DNA of 64,000 nucleotides from Humidesulfovibrio sp. (lineage in GTDB: Bacteria; Desulfobacterota; Desulfovibrionia; Desulfovibrionales; Desulfovibrionaceae), in NCBI RefSeq assembly GCF_031082295.1, contig NZ_JAVHLD010000005.1, positions 62,001 through 126,000 on the forward strand. Direction: 5' to 3'. The translations under genes were made by a program, and so were the position numbers. The notes beneath the pieces were generated by a model, which was not told where the DNA came from, searched no databases, and was given only the letters and a program-made list of their open reading frames with translations. This document shows, one piece after another, positions 28,699-37,691 of the stretch (positions within the stretch are counted from its first letter, which is position 1; the number at the start of each line of letters is the position of its first letter).

Positions 28699-31038
28699 AT
28701 GCAGCGCACGGACATATTGAGGCTCGTGGGCAACACGCCCCTGGTGGAAATCCGCCGCCTGAACCCGTACCCCAACGTCAAAATCATGGCGAAGGTCGAG
28801 TTCATGAACCCCGGAGGCTCCATCAAGGACCGCGTGGCCGTGGCCATGATCGAGGCGGCGGAGAAAAGCGGCGAGCTGAAACCCGGCAAGACCATCATCG
28901 AGGCGACCAGCGGCAACACCGGCGTGGGGTTGGCCATGGTGGCAGCGGTCAAGGGCTACAAGATGCTCCTGCTCATGCCCGACTCCGCCAGCGAGGAGCG
29001 CAAGCGCATCATGCGCGGCTTCGGCGCGGAGATACGCCTGACCCCGGGCCGCATGGGCACCGACGGCGCCATCGAGGAGGCCTACCGCCTGGCCCGCACC
29101 GAGCCCGACAAGTACGTGCTCATGGATCAGTTCAACAACCCCGCCAGCATCGAGGCCCACTACAACGGCACCGGCCTTGAGATCTGGGAGCAGACAGACG
29201 GCCAGGTGACCCACGCCGTGGTCACGCTGGGCACCTCGGGCACGGCCATGGGCGTGGCCAAGCGCCTGCACGAGCACCCCGGCGTCAGGGTCGTCGCCGT
29301 GGAGCCCTTCGCGGGCCACAAGATCCAGGGCCTCAAGAACATGCACGAGTCCTACCCGCCGGGCATCTACAACAAGAAGGCCCTGGACCAGATCCTCCAC
29401 GTGGAGGACGAGGAGGCCTTCTCCATGTGCCGCAAGCTGGCCTGCGAGGAGGGCCTGTTCGTGGGCATGAGCTCCGGCGCGGCCATGGCCGGGGCGCTCC
29501 AGCTCGCCGCCAGCCTGGAGGCGGAAGGGCAGCCCGGCTACATCGTGGTCATCTTTCCCGACAGCGGCGAGCGCTACCTGTCCACCCCGCTCTTCGCGCC
29601 CAAGGCCCAGGACGGCCTGCGCCTGATGAACCTGGCCACCGGGCACAAGGCCGTCATCGACGCCGCCGGTTCGCTCAACATCTACACCATCGGCCCCAGC
29701 CTGGACGAGCCCGACGACCCGGACGCCTGGCGGCGGCTGGTGCTGTCCGATGTCCTGGCCCGCCACCTGAGCTCCCGGGGGGCGCAGGTCAAGGTCGCCG
29801 TCGGCCTGGCCGACCTGGACGACCGCACCCTGTCCTCGGCCCGCGCCGCCGGGCTCTCCCGCGCGGACTACGTGGCCGGGGTCCTCGAGCGCATCAAGGC
29901 CCGGGCCAAGGCCCTGCGCCTGCTGCCGGAGACCGTCTTCGAGCCCGCCTCGGCCTCGGTGCCGCAGTCGCTGGACATCTGCCGCAAGCTCCTGGGCAAG
30001 GGCCAGGCCTACGAGAAGCTCAGAAGCGTGTACTTCGACGTGCGCCGCGACAAGCGCTACGGCAGCATGCACCTGATGGACATGGACAAGCTCTCCGTGG
30101 GCAAGACCGTGGACCTGGACGACTACGTCAAGGACAACCCGCTGGACTTCACCCTGCTCAAGCGCGCCAGCCTGCAGGACCTGAAGCTCGGCGACGTCAT
30201 CGAGACCGAGTGGGGCAACGTGCGGCCCAGCTGGTTCGTGCAGATCGCCGTGGCGGGCCTCGCGGCGCTGGGCCGGGTGGACGTGCTCGTGGCCGGAGAG
30301 GACCACCAGTTCCCGCACCTGGAGAACCTGCGCGTGGTCTGGAGCGCGGCGGGCGTGGAGCCCAAGGCCTGGCTGGCGGACCGCAAGCTGGCCCGAGAGG
30401 AGGGCGTGGCCCTGGACCTGGACGAGATCATCTCCCGGACGGGCGGCCAGGCTGGAAACGCCGGCGGGCTGCGCCTGTGGCTGCTCTCCGCGGCCTATCG
30501 CAAGCCGCTGTCGGCCTCGGCGCAGAGTTTGTCCATGTGGGCGCGCAACTGGCACAAGGTGCAGGAGGCCGCCTGCGGGCTGCGTCTGGCGCAAGGCCCC
30601 GCCGACGGGAGGAAGGGGAAGGACGTCCCCGAGGACGTGGCCCAGGCCGTGTTCGACCTGAAGGCCGGGCTGGCGGGCGCCCTGGAGGACGACCTGTCGC
30701 TGCACCGCTACTGGCCCAAGCTCTTTACCTTCGTGAAGCTGGTCAACGGCTGGCTGTCGGCCACAGGGACTTCCGCCGGAACCATGAATGGCGCTTCAGC
30801 CACCCTGTGCCTGCAGCAGCTGGAAGCCGCCGACGCGGTGCTCGGCATCCTCGACCTCTCCCAGATGCCCGTGGCCTGCGACTGCCTGCCGGAAGCCGTG
30901 CGCGCCCTGGTGAACGAGCGCGAGGCCGCGCGCAAGGCCAAGGACTTCGCCGCCTCCGACACCCTGCGCGAGCGCCTGACTTCCTGCGGCTACCGCGTCG
31001 AGGACACGGCGCAGGGGCCGCGCGTCTACTCGCTGTAG
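28699..31038 (+). CDS. Cysteine synthase fused to a degenerate cysteinyl-tRNA synthetase-like domain
   Basis: A 779-residue fusion. Residues 1-310 are a full O-acetylserine sulfhydrylase/CysK-type PLP enzyme: Lys43 in GGSIKDRV, TSGNTGVG, and the phosphate-binding GTSGTAMG. Residues about 320-779 follow the cysteinyl-tRNA synthetase fold (IYTIGPSL at the start, YFDVRRDKRYG, LVAGEDHQFPHLENL, and a C-terminal helical domain with EREAARKAKDFAASDTLRE). The HIGH motif and the KMSKS lysines are missing (PDDPDAWRR and LADRKLARE in their places), and the zinc cysteines are not all present. Cysteine formation is well supported; aminoacylation is unlikely. A role in binding tRNA or cysteine is inference. 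AGAGG precedes the ATG. Confidence 0.9.
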   Translation: MQRTDILRLVGNTPLVEIRRLNPYPNVKIMAKVEFMNPGGSIKDRVAVAMIEAAEKSGELKPGKTIIEATSGNTGVGLAMVAAVKGYKMLLLMPDSASEERKRIMRGFGAEIRLTPGRMGTDGAIEEAYRLARTEPDKYVLMDQFNNPASIEAHYNGTGLEIWEQTDGQVTHAVVTLGTSGTAMGVAKRLHEHPGVRVVAVEPFAGHKIQGLKNMHESYPPGIYNKKALDQILHVEDEEAFSMCRKLACEEGLFVGMSSGAAMAGALQLAASLEAEGQPGYIVVIFPDSGERYLSTPLFAPKAQDGLRLMNLATGHKAVIDAAGSLNIYTIGPSLDEPDDPDAWRRLVLSDVLARHLSSRGAQVKVAVGLADLDDRTLSSARAAGLSRADYVAGVLERIKARAKALRLLPETVFEPASASVPQSLDICRKLLGKGQAYEKLRSVYFDVRRDKRYGSMHLMDMDKLSVGKTVDLDDYVKDNPLDFTLLKRASLQDLKLGDVIETEWGNVRPSWFVQIAVAGLAALGRVDVLVAGEDHQFPHLENLRVVWSAAGVEPKAWLADRKLAREEGVALDLDEIISRTGGQAGNAGGLRLWLLSAAYRKPLSASAQSLSMWARNWHKVQEAACGLRLAQGPADGRKGKDVPEDVAQAVFDLKAGLAGALEDDLSLHRYWPKLFTFVKLVNGWLSATGTSAGTMNGASATLCLQQLEAADAVLGILDLSQMPVACDCLPEAVRALVNEREAARKAKDFAASDTLRERLTSCGYRVEDTAQGPRVYSL

Positions 31039-31053
31039 CGCCGCCGCGACGTC

Positions 31054-31455
31054 ATGTTCTGGCTCTACGCGACACTGATGTGGTTTCTCTTCGCCGCCCT
31101 GGCGGTGGGCCTCGGCGCGCTCAGGGTCCTGCTCCTGCAGCCCGTCGTCGGCGAGCCCGTGGCCCACGTGCTCGGCACCCTCGTCGGCTGCGCGCTGTTC
31201 CTGGTGCTCATCTTCCGCTTCGTGGCCCGTGTGGGCGCGCGCCCAAAGGCCCGCCTCGTGGCCCTGGGACTGTTCTGGACGCTTGCCACCGTGGCCTTCG
31301 AATTCGGCTTCGGCCATTACGTCATGGGCCACAGCTGGCAGCGGCTGTTGGCCGACTACAACCTGCTCGCAGGACGCTTGTGGGTGCTGGTGCTCTTGAC
31401 CCTGTACTTCGGGCCGCGCCTTGCGGCCTGGCGCCTCGACCTCCGGCGGTCCTGA
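31054..31455 (+). CDS. Small integral membrane protein, unknown
   Basis: A 133-residue hydrophobic protein with four predicted spans. It is 15 bases downstream of the cysteine synthase fusion and so probably co-transcribed. I recognise no family motif; a conserved-looking FGFGHYVMGHSW stretch lies between spans three and four. The ribosome site is weak, and the start at MFWLYATLMW is taken because it begins the first span. Confidence 0.65.
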   Translation: MFWLYATLMWFLFAALAVGLGALRVLLLQPVVGEPVAHVLGTLVGCALFLVLIFRFVARVGARPKARLVALGLFWTLATVAFEFGFGHYVMGHSWQRLLADYNLLAGRLWVLVLLTLYFGPRLAAWRLDLRRS

Positions 31456-31497
31456 GCCCGACCTGCACCTCTCCCCAACCTCGTCTGGAGCCTTTCC

Positions 31498-32901
31498 ATG
31501 GAAACAGACCCCCAGTACCTGAAATTGCGCGCCATCTTCGAGGCAGCCCTTTCGCGCATCGACCCCTACGGCATGCTGAAGGACCGCCTGCGCCTTGAGC
31601 ACACTGGCGGCGGCGACCTGCTGGTGGCGGAACTGGAGCAGCAGCGCCACGTGGTGGACCTGTCGCGCTTCAGGCGCATTCTGGTGCTGGGCTGCGGCAA
31701 GGCCTCGGGCCGCATGGCCCGCGCCGTGGAGGAGCTGCTGGGCGACCGCATTTCGCCTCGCATGGAATTTGGCGGCCTGGTGTGTGTCAAATACGGCCAC
31801 ACGGAAAAGCTGACCCGCATCGAGCAGGCCGAGGCCGGACACCCCATGCCCGACGAGGCCGGGGTGCAGGCGGCATTGCGCATCGCGGAGCTGGCGCGGG
31901 AAGCCGACGAGCAGACGCTGGTCATCAACCTTATTTCCGGCGGCGGCTCCGCGCTTTTGCCCGCGCCCATGGCCTACGTGGACGGCGGGCGTGAAGTTCA
32001 GCTGACCCTGGCCCACAAGCAGGAAGTCACCCGCGCGCTCTTGGCCTGCGGGGCCGACATCCGCGAGATAAACTGTGTCAGGAAGCACCTCTCCGAGCTC
32101 AAGGGCGGGCGGTTCCTGCGCCTGCTCGCGCCCGCCACCAGCCTCTCGCTCATCCTGTCGGACGTCGTGGGCGACCGCCTGGACACCATCGCCTCGGGCA
32201 TCACCAGCGCCGACGAGAGCACCTACGCCCAGGCCCAGGCCATCGTGGAGAAGTACGGGCTCGCGCCCAAGCTGCCGCCGGAGGTGGTGCGCTGCCTGGA
32301 ACTCGGCGCGGCGGGAGACATCGCCGAGACGCCCAAGCCCGGCGACCCGGCCCTGGACCACGCCACGAACCTGCTCATCGGCACCAACCACGCGGCCCTG
32401 CTGGCTTCTTGCGACAAGGCCCGGGAGCTGGGCTACAACGTGGCGCCCCTGACCTGCCTGCTCACGGGCGAGGCGCGGGAGGTGGCCAAGTTCCTGGCGG
32501 GCATCGCGCTCGACGTGCGGCGCTCGGAGATGCTGGTGAAGCGCCCGGCCTGCGTGATCCTGGGCGGCGAGACCGTGGTCACGCTCATCGGCGAGGGCAA
32601 GGGCGGCCGCAACCAGGAGATGGCCCTGGCGTTCTTGGCCGAGCTGGAGCGCGACCCGGAGCACGGCCGCGCCATCAGCTTCCTCTCGGCCTCCACCGAC
32701 GGCTCCGACGGCCCAACGGACGCCGCCGGGGCCTACGCCTCCACCATGATGCTGGACCGCGCCCGCGCGCTGGGCCTGTCCACCGCCGCGGCGCTTGGGG
32801 CCAACGACTCCTACCATTTCTTTGAGGCCATCGGCGGGCTGTACAAGACCGGCCCGACCATGACCAACGTCTGCGACCTGCACATGCTGCTGGTGGAGTA
32901 G
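31498..32901 (+). CDS. Glycerate 2-kinase (class II, DUF4147/MOFRL)
   Basis: A 467-residue enzyme phosphorylating glycerate to 2-phosphoglycerate. Family marks: LGCGKASGRMARA near residue 65, INLISGGGSALLPAP, the HKQEVTRALLACGADI segment, and the C-terminal MOFRL domain with ILGGETVVTLIGEGKGGRNQEMALA and the STDGSDGPTDAAGA acidic site. Length fits the family. GGAG precedes the ATG. A hydroxypyruvate reductase-type dehydrogenase at 43036 could supply glycerate, but it is not in the same operon. A terminator follows directly. Confidence 0.93.
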   Translation: METDPQYLKLRAIFEAALSRIDPYGMLKDRLRLEHTGGGDLLVAELEQQRHVVDLSRFRRILVLGCGKASGRMARAVEELLGDRISPRMEFGGLVCVKYGHTEKLTRIEQAEAGHPMPDEAGVQAALRIAELAREADEQTLVINLISGGGSALLPAPMAYVDGGREVQLTLAHKQEVTRALLACGADIREINCVRKHLSELKGGRFLRLLAPATSLSLILSDVVGDRLDTIASGITSADESTYAQAQAIVEKYGLAPKLPPEVVRCLELGAAGDIAETPKPGDPALDHATNLLIGTNHAALLASCDKARELGYNVAPLTCLLTGEAREVAKFLAGIALDVRRSEMLVKRPACVILGGETVVTLIGEGKGGRNQEMALAFLAELERDPEHGRAISFLSASTDGSDGPTDAAGAYASTMMLDRARALGLSTAAALGANDSYHFFEAIGGLYKTGPTMTNVCDLHMLLVE

Positions 32902-32906
32902 GGCTG

Positions 32907-32932
32907 GCCCCCTTGCAGGGGGTTTCGTTTTC
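32907..32932 (+). terminator. Rho-independent terminator of the glycerate kinase gene
   Basis: Five C (32908-32912), loop TTGCA, five G (32918-32922), then TTTCGTTTT. Located 6 bases past the stop codon. Confidence 0.8.
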
Positions 32933-32965
32933 CTGGTACGTATATGCGCACCAGGAGGTGTATTC

Positions 32966-34168
32966 ATGCGCCGCTTCGTCCGCTTGCTGTCCCTCGCTTG
33001 CCTCGTCCTCCTGCTGGCCGCGCCAGCCGTTGCCGCCCCGCAGCCTGAACGCCGGGTGGCCCTGGTCATCGGCAACGGCGCGTACAAGGCCGGGCCGCTT
33101 AAAAACCCCGTCAACGACGCCCGTGACATGGCGGCCGCCCTTCGCGAGCTGGGCTTCGAGGTCATCCTGCGCGAGAACGCCGGGCTGGCCCAGATGGAAC
33201 AGGCCGTGGACCAGTTCTGGACCAGTCTGAAAAAGGGCGGCACCGGCCTGTTCTTCTTTGCGGGCCACGGCATGCAGGTGAAGGGCGTGAACTACCTGGT
33301 GCCCGTGGACGCAAACCTCCAGATCGAGCAGGACGTGAAGGTGCGCTGCCTGGACGTGAACCTGGTGCTGGGGCGCATGGAGAACGCGGGCAACCCGCTC
33401 AACCTGGTGATCCTGGACGCCTGCCGCAACAACCCCTTTGCCCGGGCCTGGCGCAACGCCGGGCAGGGCCTGGCCAAGATGGACGCGCCCATGGGCACGC
33501 TCATCGCCTACGCCACGGCCCCGGACAGCGTGGCCGCGGACGGCGCTGGCAAGAACGGCGTGTACACCCAGCACCTGCTGCGGACCATGCGCACCCCTGG
33601 CCTCAAGGTGGAGGACGTGCTCAAGCAGACCCGCATCGGCGTCATCCGCGACACGGACAAGCGGCAGATTCCGTGGGAGTCCTCAAGCCTCACGGGCGAT
33701 TTCTACTTCCGGCCGGGCGCGGGTGGCCAGGCCGTCCCGCCCCAGCAGCTGGCCCTGGCCGTTCCGCCTAAGGAGGCGCTCCCGACGGTCGACCAGTCAC
33801 AGGCCTGGCAGGACGACCTGGCCAACAGTCTCGCGGGCAGGTACGCCATCGCCTGGGGGCACAAGGAGACGCCAAGCCCCATGGTCATCGAATTTTCCGT
33901 CAAGGATGGCCAGTTGGTCGGGACTGCGGGGGGGGCCACGGAGCACACCCGCCTGGTGAGCATCACCAACATTCAGCTTCAGGGTAGGGTGTTGATTTTT
34001 CAATGCGACTTCAGGGTCGGCGTTGGCCTTTTGGGAGGTCTCTTTGGAGGCACACCCCTTACCACGAACTACACCGGCGAGTTGGGAAGGGAACTGTCGG
34101 CCATTCGCGTCAAGGCCAAGAATTCTTTCGGCGGAGAGGGCGAGGATTGGCTGGTGCGCCTCCCCTAG
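32966..34168 (+). CDS. Exported caspase-fold (peptidase C14) protein
   Basis: A 400-residue protein with an N-terminal signal peptide ending near AVAAPQ, followed by a caspase-like domain (residues about 30-245): ALVIGNGAYK, the catalytic His101 in FFFAGHG and Cys153 in ILDACRNN. The C-terminal ~130 residues form a separate beta-rich domain of unknown role. The dyad is intact, so proteolysis is possible; family members (metacaspase-like) usually cut after Lys or Arg. The ribosome site AGGAGG is good. The gene is on its own, between a terminator and the convergent B12 operon. Confidence 0.88.
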   Translation: MRRFVRLLSLACLVLLLAAPAVAAPQPERRVALVIGNGAYKAGPLKNPVNDARDMAAALRELGFEVILRENAGLAQMEQAVDQFWTSLKKGGTGLFFFAGHGMQVKGVNYLVPVDANLQIEQDVKVRCLDVNLVLGRMENAGNPLNLVILDACRNNPFARAWRNAGQGLAKMDAPMGTLIAYATAPDSVAADGAGKNGVYTQHLLRTMRTPGLKVEDVLKQTRIGVIRDTDKRQIPWESSSLTGDFYFRPGAGGQAVPPQQLALAVPPKEALPTVDQSQAWQDDLANSLAGRYAIAWGHKETPSPMVIEFSVKDGQLVGTAGGATEHTRLVSITNIQLQGRVLIFQCDFRVGVGLLGGLFGGTPLTTNYTGELGRELSAIRVKAKNSFGGEGEDWLVRLP

Positions 34169-34181
34169 ACGACCCGCTCCC

Positions 34182-34892
34182 TCATGCCCCCCGCCGCACC
34201 AAAAGCAGCGAGAAATAGCTCGGCTTGTCCGGCACGTTATTGAGGCCGGTGATGACCTCCTCGCCCTCGTGCCCCAGGCGGGTGACGAACACGGCGGAGT
34301 CGGCCAGGCCGAGCTTGGCCAGCACCCGGCGGATGGTCGGCATGTTTCTGTAGGCTTTCAAAATCACGGCGGAATCCGCGGCGGAGAGGATGCGCTCAAG
34401 CTCCGCTTCCTCGGCCACGCCGGACACCACGGCCAGGTTCTCGCCGCTCTCCGCCAGCACCCGGCCCGTGAACGCCGCCGCGGCCTGGTAGCTCGTCACC
34501 CCCGGGATGACCTGCACCGGAATCTGCGAGAGCAGGCCGTTCAGGGTGCGCAAGAGGTAGCCGAAGGTGCTGTACGTCAGCGGGTCGCCCAGCGTCAGGA
34601 ACGCGGCGTCCTTGCCAAGCGCAAGCTGCCCGGCCACGATGTCGGCGTTCTTGCGCCAGGCGCTTGCCAGCACGGCCTCGTCGCGGGTCATGGGGAAGTC
34701 CAGGCGGATGACCGTGACCCCCTCCCGCAGGTGCGGCGCGGCGATGGACTGCGCCAGGGAGGCCTCGTTCTTGGTGGAGGCGGCGGCGAACACCACGTCC
34801 ACCTGCTTCAGCCGGTTCACGGCCTTGAGCGTGATGAGCTCCGGGTCGCCGGGGCCGACGCCGATTCCGAATAGAGTACCGTAGCGGGTCAT
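34182..34892 (-). CDS. cbiL: Precorrin-2/cobalt-factor II C20-methyltransferase
   Basis: A 236-residue SAM-dependent methylase of the cobalamin pathway: GIGVGPGDPELITLKA at residues 9-24, LTLGDPLTYSTFGYL, and IPGVTSYQAAAA. Family length is 230-250. It adds the C20 methyl group to the corrin precursor. Because the neighbouring chelatase inserts cobalt early, the anaerobic-type name cbiL fits better than cobI. It is the last gene of the riboswitch-controlled operon; its start overlaps the stop of the binding protein gene by one base (TAATG). Confidence 0.92.
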   Translation of the reverse strand: MTRYGTLFGIGVGPGDPELITLKAVNRLKQVDVVFAAASTKNEASLAQSIAAPHLREGVTVIRLDFPMTRDEAVLASAWRKNADIVAGQLALGKDAAFLTLGDPLTYSTFGYLLRTLNGLLSQIPVQVIPGVTSYQAAAAFTGRVLAESGENLAVVSGVAEEAELERILSAADSAVILKAYRNMPTIRRVLAKLGLADSAVFVTRLGHEGEEVITGLNNVPDKPSYFSLLLVRRGA

Positions 34893-35869
34893 TATTTGTC
34901 CTTGCTCTTCGTGTGGTTGTAGTCAGTGGCGCGACCCTTGGCCGGTGCCGGGATTCCTGGGTGCAGCAGGGCGGCGAGCTCTTCCGCGGCGTCGATGCTT
35001 TGCGGGCCGGGCCGCGAGTACTTCTGCTCGTCCACGAACCATGCTCGGCCGCTCGCCGCCGCCGGAATGGCGCGCAGGCGCGGGCGGCTGGTCAGCGGCA
35101 GGGGGGCCGGGTTCATGGGGCCGCGCTGGATGATGTAGGCCTCGGGCGCCAGCCGGATGATCTCTTCCTCGCTCAGGCGCGAGAACTTGGCCGTGTCCGC
35201 GACGCAGTTCACTCCTCCGGCGCGGCGGATGATCTCGGCCACCAGCCCGCCCTGCCCGGCGGCGAGCATGTTGGGCGAGCGCACCTCGAAGAACACTCGC
35301 GGGCGCTGAGGGAACGCGGCCAGCCGGGCGTCCAGGGCGCTCAGCCGGGCCTCCATGCCGCGCACCATGGCCTCTGCCTGGGGCTCGGCGCCGGTCAGCG
35401 CGCCCACCCGGCGGATGACGGAGAACAGCTCGGCAAAGGTCGAGGCGTGGAACACGGCCACGTTGATGCCGTGCCTGCGCAGGGCCTCCACCGGCAGGGA
35501 GGCCTCCTTGCGGCCCGCCAGCTGGAGCACCAGGTCCGGCTTCTGGGCCAGCACGGCCTCGATGTTGGGGCGCATGTGCGTGCCGATGACGGGCAGCTTG
35601 GCGATGCTGGCGGGCAGCCTGTCGGCGTTGGTGCGCGCAACGATGACGCCCGTGCGGCCCAGGCCGTCCAGGATCTCGTTGAACGCCCCGTAAAGCGCGA
35701 TGACGCGCTGCGCCGGACGCTCCAGGCGGATCTCCCTGCCCTGGTCGTCGGTGGCGCTGACGCCCGCGTGTATGGGCTCAGCCGAGAGCAGCAGCGCCAG
35801 CGCCAGGCACCAGATGCGCCTGGGGCGCGCCGGTGACGGGGTGCGCGGCCACGCGAATGTCCGTCTCAT
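34892..35869 (-). CDS. btuF: ABC transporter periplasmic binding protein, B12/cobalt-chelate type
   Basis: A 325-residue class III binding protein with a signal peptide (RRIWCLALALLLSAEPIHA) after a basic N-terminus. It has the family core: QRVIALYGAFNEILDGLG, PNIEAVLAQKPDLVL, and LSEEEIIRLAPEAYII. Sequence alone does not separate vitamin B12 from iron-siderophore carriers; the cobalamin riboswitch, cbiK and cbiL favour B12 or a corrin. The start overlaps the ATPase gene by 92 bases, unusually long, but no better start codon lies before the signal peptide. Confidence 0.85.
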   Translation of the reverse strand: MRRTFAWPRTPSPARPRRIWCLALALLLSAEPIHAGVSATDDQGREIRLERPAQRVIALYGAFNEILDGLGRTGVIVARTNADRLPASIAKLPVIGTHMRPNIEAVLAQKPDLVLQLAGRKEASLPVEALRRHGINVAVFHASTFAELFSVIRRVGALTGAEPQAEAMVRGMEARLSALDARLAAFPQRPRVFFEVRSPNMLAAGQGGLVAEIIRRAGGVNCVADTAKFSRLSEEEIIRLAPEAYIIQRGPMNPAPLPLTSRPRLRAIPAAASGRAWFVDEQKYSRPGPQSIDAAEELAALLHPGIPAPAKGRATDYNHTKSKDK

Positions 35870-36581
35870 AGATGTCCTTCAGATTCGATTCCGTAAATAT
35901 CTCAGCGGTCGGGCCGTCCAGGGTGATGCGCCCGTCCTTCAGGAACACCAGGCGCGGGCAGTACAGCGCGGCCAGGTTCAGGTCGTGCAGGGCCGAGAGC
36001 ACGGTGCTTCCGGTCCGGTTCAGCGCGGCGAGCAGGTCGTATGCCTCCACTCGCCTCGCCATGTCCAGCGCGGAGACGGCTTCGTCCAGCAGCAGCAGGT
36101 CCCGGCCCTGGGCCAGGGCCCGCGCCAGGAACACCCGTTGCAACTCGCCGCCGGAAAGCTCCGAGGCCTGCCGCCCCGCCAGGTCGAGCGCCCGTGCGTC
36201 GCGCAGGGCGGCCTCGGCGGCGGCGTGGTCGTCCGGGCCATAGTCGGAGAGCGGGCCGGACAAGAGCCCCTTGCGCGCGAAGCGGCCCATGAGCACCAGC
36301 TCGCGCACGCTGAAGCCAGTCGGGGCTTCCACCCGCTGCGGCACGCAGGACAGGCGCAGCGCCCGTTCCCGGTGCGACAGCGAGCGGATGTCCGCGCCGC
36401 CGATCTCGACGCGCCCGGAAGCGGCGGGCAAAAGTCCTGCCAGGGCCTTGATGAGGGTCGTCTTGCCCGAACCGTTGGGGCCGAGCAGGCCCACAAGCTC
36501 GCCGCGCCCCACGCGCAGGTCGATGCCGCGCAGCACCTCGCGGCGGCCATAGTTCACGTGCAGGCCGGTGACGCGGATCAT
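35778..36581 (-). CDS. btuD: ABC transporter ATPase, B12/cobalt-chelate type
   Basis: A 267-residue ATPase of the FepC/BtuD type: Walker A GPNGSGKTT near residue 34, Q-loop region VPQRVEAPTGFSVREL, signature LSGGELQR, Walker B DLLLLDEA and switch His in SALHDLN. It powers uptake through the permease at 36578. The start overlaps the permease stop by 4 bases. The last 30 codons overlap the signal-peptide region of the binding protein gene. Confidence 0.92.
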   Translation of the reverse strand: MIRVTGLHVNYGRREVLRGIDLRVGRGELVGLLGPNGSGKTTLIKALAGLLPAASGRVEIGGADIRSLSHRERALRLSCVPQRVEAPTGFSVRELVLMGRFARKGLLSGPLSDYGPDDHAAAEAALRDARALDLAGRQASELSGGELQRVFLARALAQGRDLLLLDEAVSALDMARRVEAYDLLAALNRTGSTVLSALHDLNLAALYCPRLVFLKDGRITLDGPTAEIFTESNLKDIYETDIRVAAHPVTGAPQAHLVPGAGAAALG

Positions 36582-37690
36582 GCGGCCCCCTGGGACTTCC
36601 TGCCCAGCAGCAGGCAGAAGAACGGCCCGCCGATGAGCGCCGTGACCACCCCCACGGGCAGCTCCGCGCCGCCGGGCAGCACGCTGCGCGCCAGCACGTC
36701 GCTCCACAGCAGCAGCAGTCCGCCCAAGAGCGCCGAGGCCGGGAGCAGGGTGCGGTGCCCGGCGCCCAGGACCAGGCGCAAAAGATGCGGCACCACCAGC
36801 CCCACGAAGCCGATGACCCCGGACACGGCCACCGCCGCGCCGGACAACAGGCTCGCGCCGATGAGCAGCCACAGCCGCGAGCGTCCGGCATCGAGGCCCA
36901 AAAGCCGCGCCTGGCCTTCGCCCAGAGCCAGCAAGTCCAGCTCCCGCGCGCGCCAGAGCACCAGCGCGAGGCCCACGGCCATGTACGGCAACGCCAGGCG
37001 CACGTGCTCGAAGCCGCGCCCCTGGAAGCTGCCCATGATCCAGAACACGATGCTGGACACGCTCTCCTCGTCCAAGGATTTCAGCAGCGAGATGAGCGCG
37101 GACAGGAAGGTGGACACCACGATGCCCGCCAGCACGATGGTCTCGCGCCGCATGCCGCCACCGCCGATGCGCCCCAGGGCCAGCACCGCCGCAAGGGCCA
37201 GCAGCGCACCCGCCAGGGCGAACAGGGGCAGAATCCCGGTGCCGCCGCCCAGGCCGCCCAAGCTGTCGGCGATCGCGCCTCCGGCGAAGCCGAAGATGAT
37301 GGCCACGCTGGCGCCGAAGGCAGCGCCGCCGGAGACGCCCAGGGTGAAGGCGTCGGCCAGGGGGTTGCGCAGAACGCCCTGGAACACGCAGCCCGCCGTG
37401 GCCAGCGACGCCCCCGTGAGCCAGGCCAGGGCCACGCGCGCCAGGCGGATGTCCACCACCACGACGGACAGCGCCGGGTCCACGGGCCGCGCGGTGGCGA
37501 AGCCAAGGGCGCCCAGCAGGGCGTTCAGGGTCTGCCCCGGCGTGGAGGGAAAGCTCCCCAGCCCGCAGGCGATGAGGGCCGAGGCCAGGGAGGCCGCGCA
37601 GATCAGCGCGATCCAGAGGGCCTTGGCCCCCCGGATTCCGCTGTTGCGGTCGCGCGGTTTCGCGCGGTCGTCTCCGGCCTTGGCGGTCAT
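36578..37690 (-). CDS. btuC: ABC transporter permease, FecCD/BtuC family
   Basis: A 370-residue membrane protein with about ten spans and FecCD family stretches: DIRLARVALAWLTGASLATAGCVFQGVLRNPLADAF and, near the C-terminus, SGVIGFVGLVVPHLLRLVLG and ELPVGVVTALIGGPFF (given here in part). The N-terminal ~25 residues are polar and charged. It starts one base after the cbiK stop, so it is translationally coupled to it. Confidence 0.9.
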   Translation of the reverse strand: MTAKAGDDRAKPRDRNSGIRGAKALWIALICAASLASALIACGLGSFPSTPGQTLNALLGALGFATARPVDPALSVVVVDIRLARVALAWLTGASLATAGCVFQGVLRNPLADAFTLGVSGGAAFGASVAIIFGFAGGAIADSLGGLGGGTGILPLFALAGALLALAAVLALGRIGGGGMRRETIVLAGIVVSTFLSALISLLKSLDEESVSSIVFWIMGSFQGRGFEHVRLALPYMAVGLALVLWRARELDLLALGEGQARLLGLDAGRSRLWLLIGASLLSGAAVAVSGVIGFVGLVVPHLLRLVLGAGHRTLLPASALLGGLLLLWSDVLARSVLPGGAELPVGVVTALIGGPFFCLLLGRKSQGAA

Positions 37691-37691
37691 G

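Noticed and set aside
26842..30705. A single 1287-codon minus-strand frame
   Set aside because: Only the part from 28608 down matches the DUF115 protein. The upstream part is antisense to the cysteine synthase fusion and has no ribosome site or motif.
29668..31038. Active cysteinyl-tRNA synthetase
   Set aside because: The fold is present but HIGH and KMSKS are replaced by non-matching residues, so I call it CysRS-like only.
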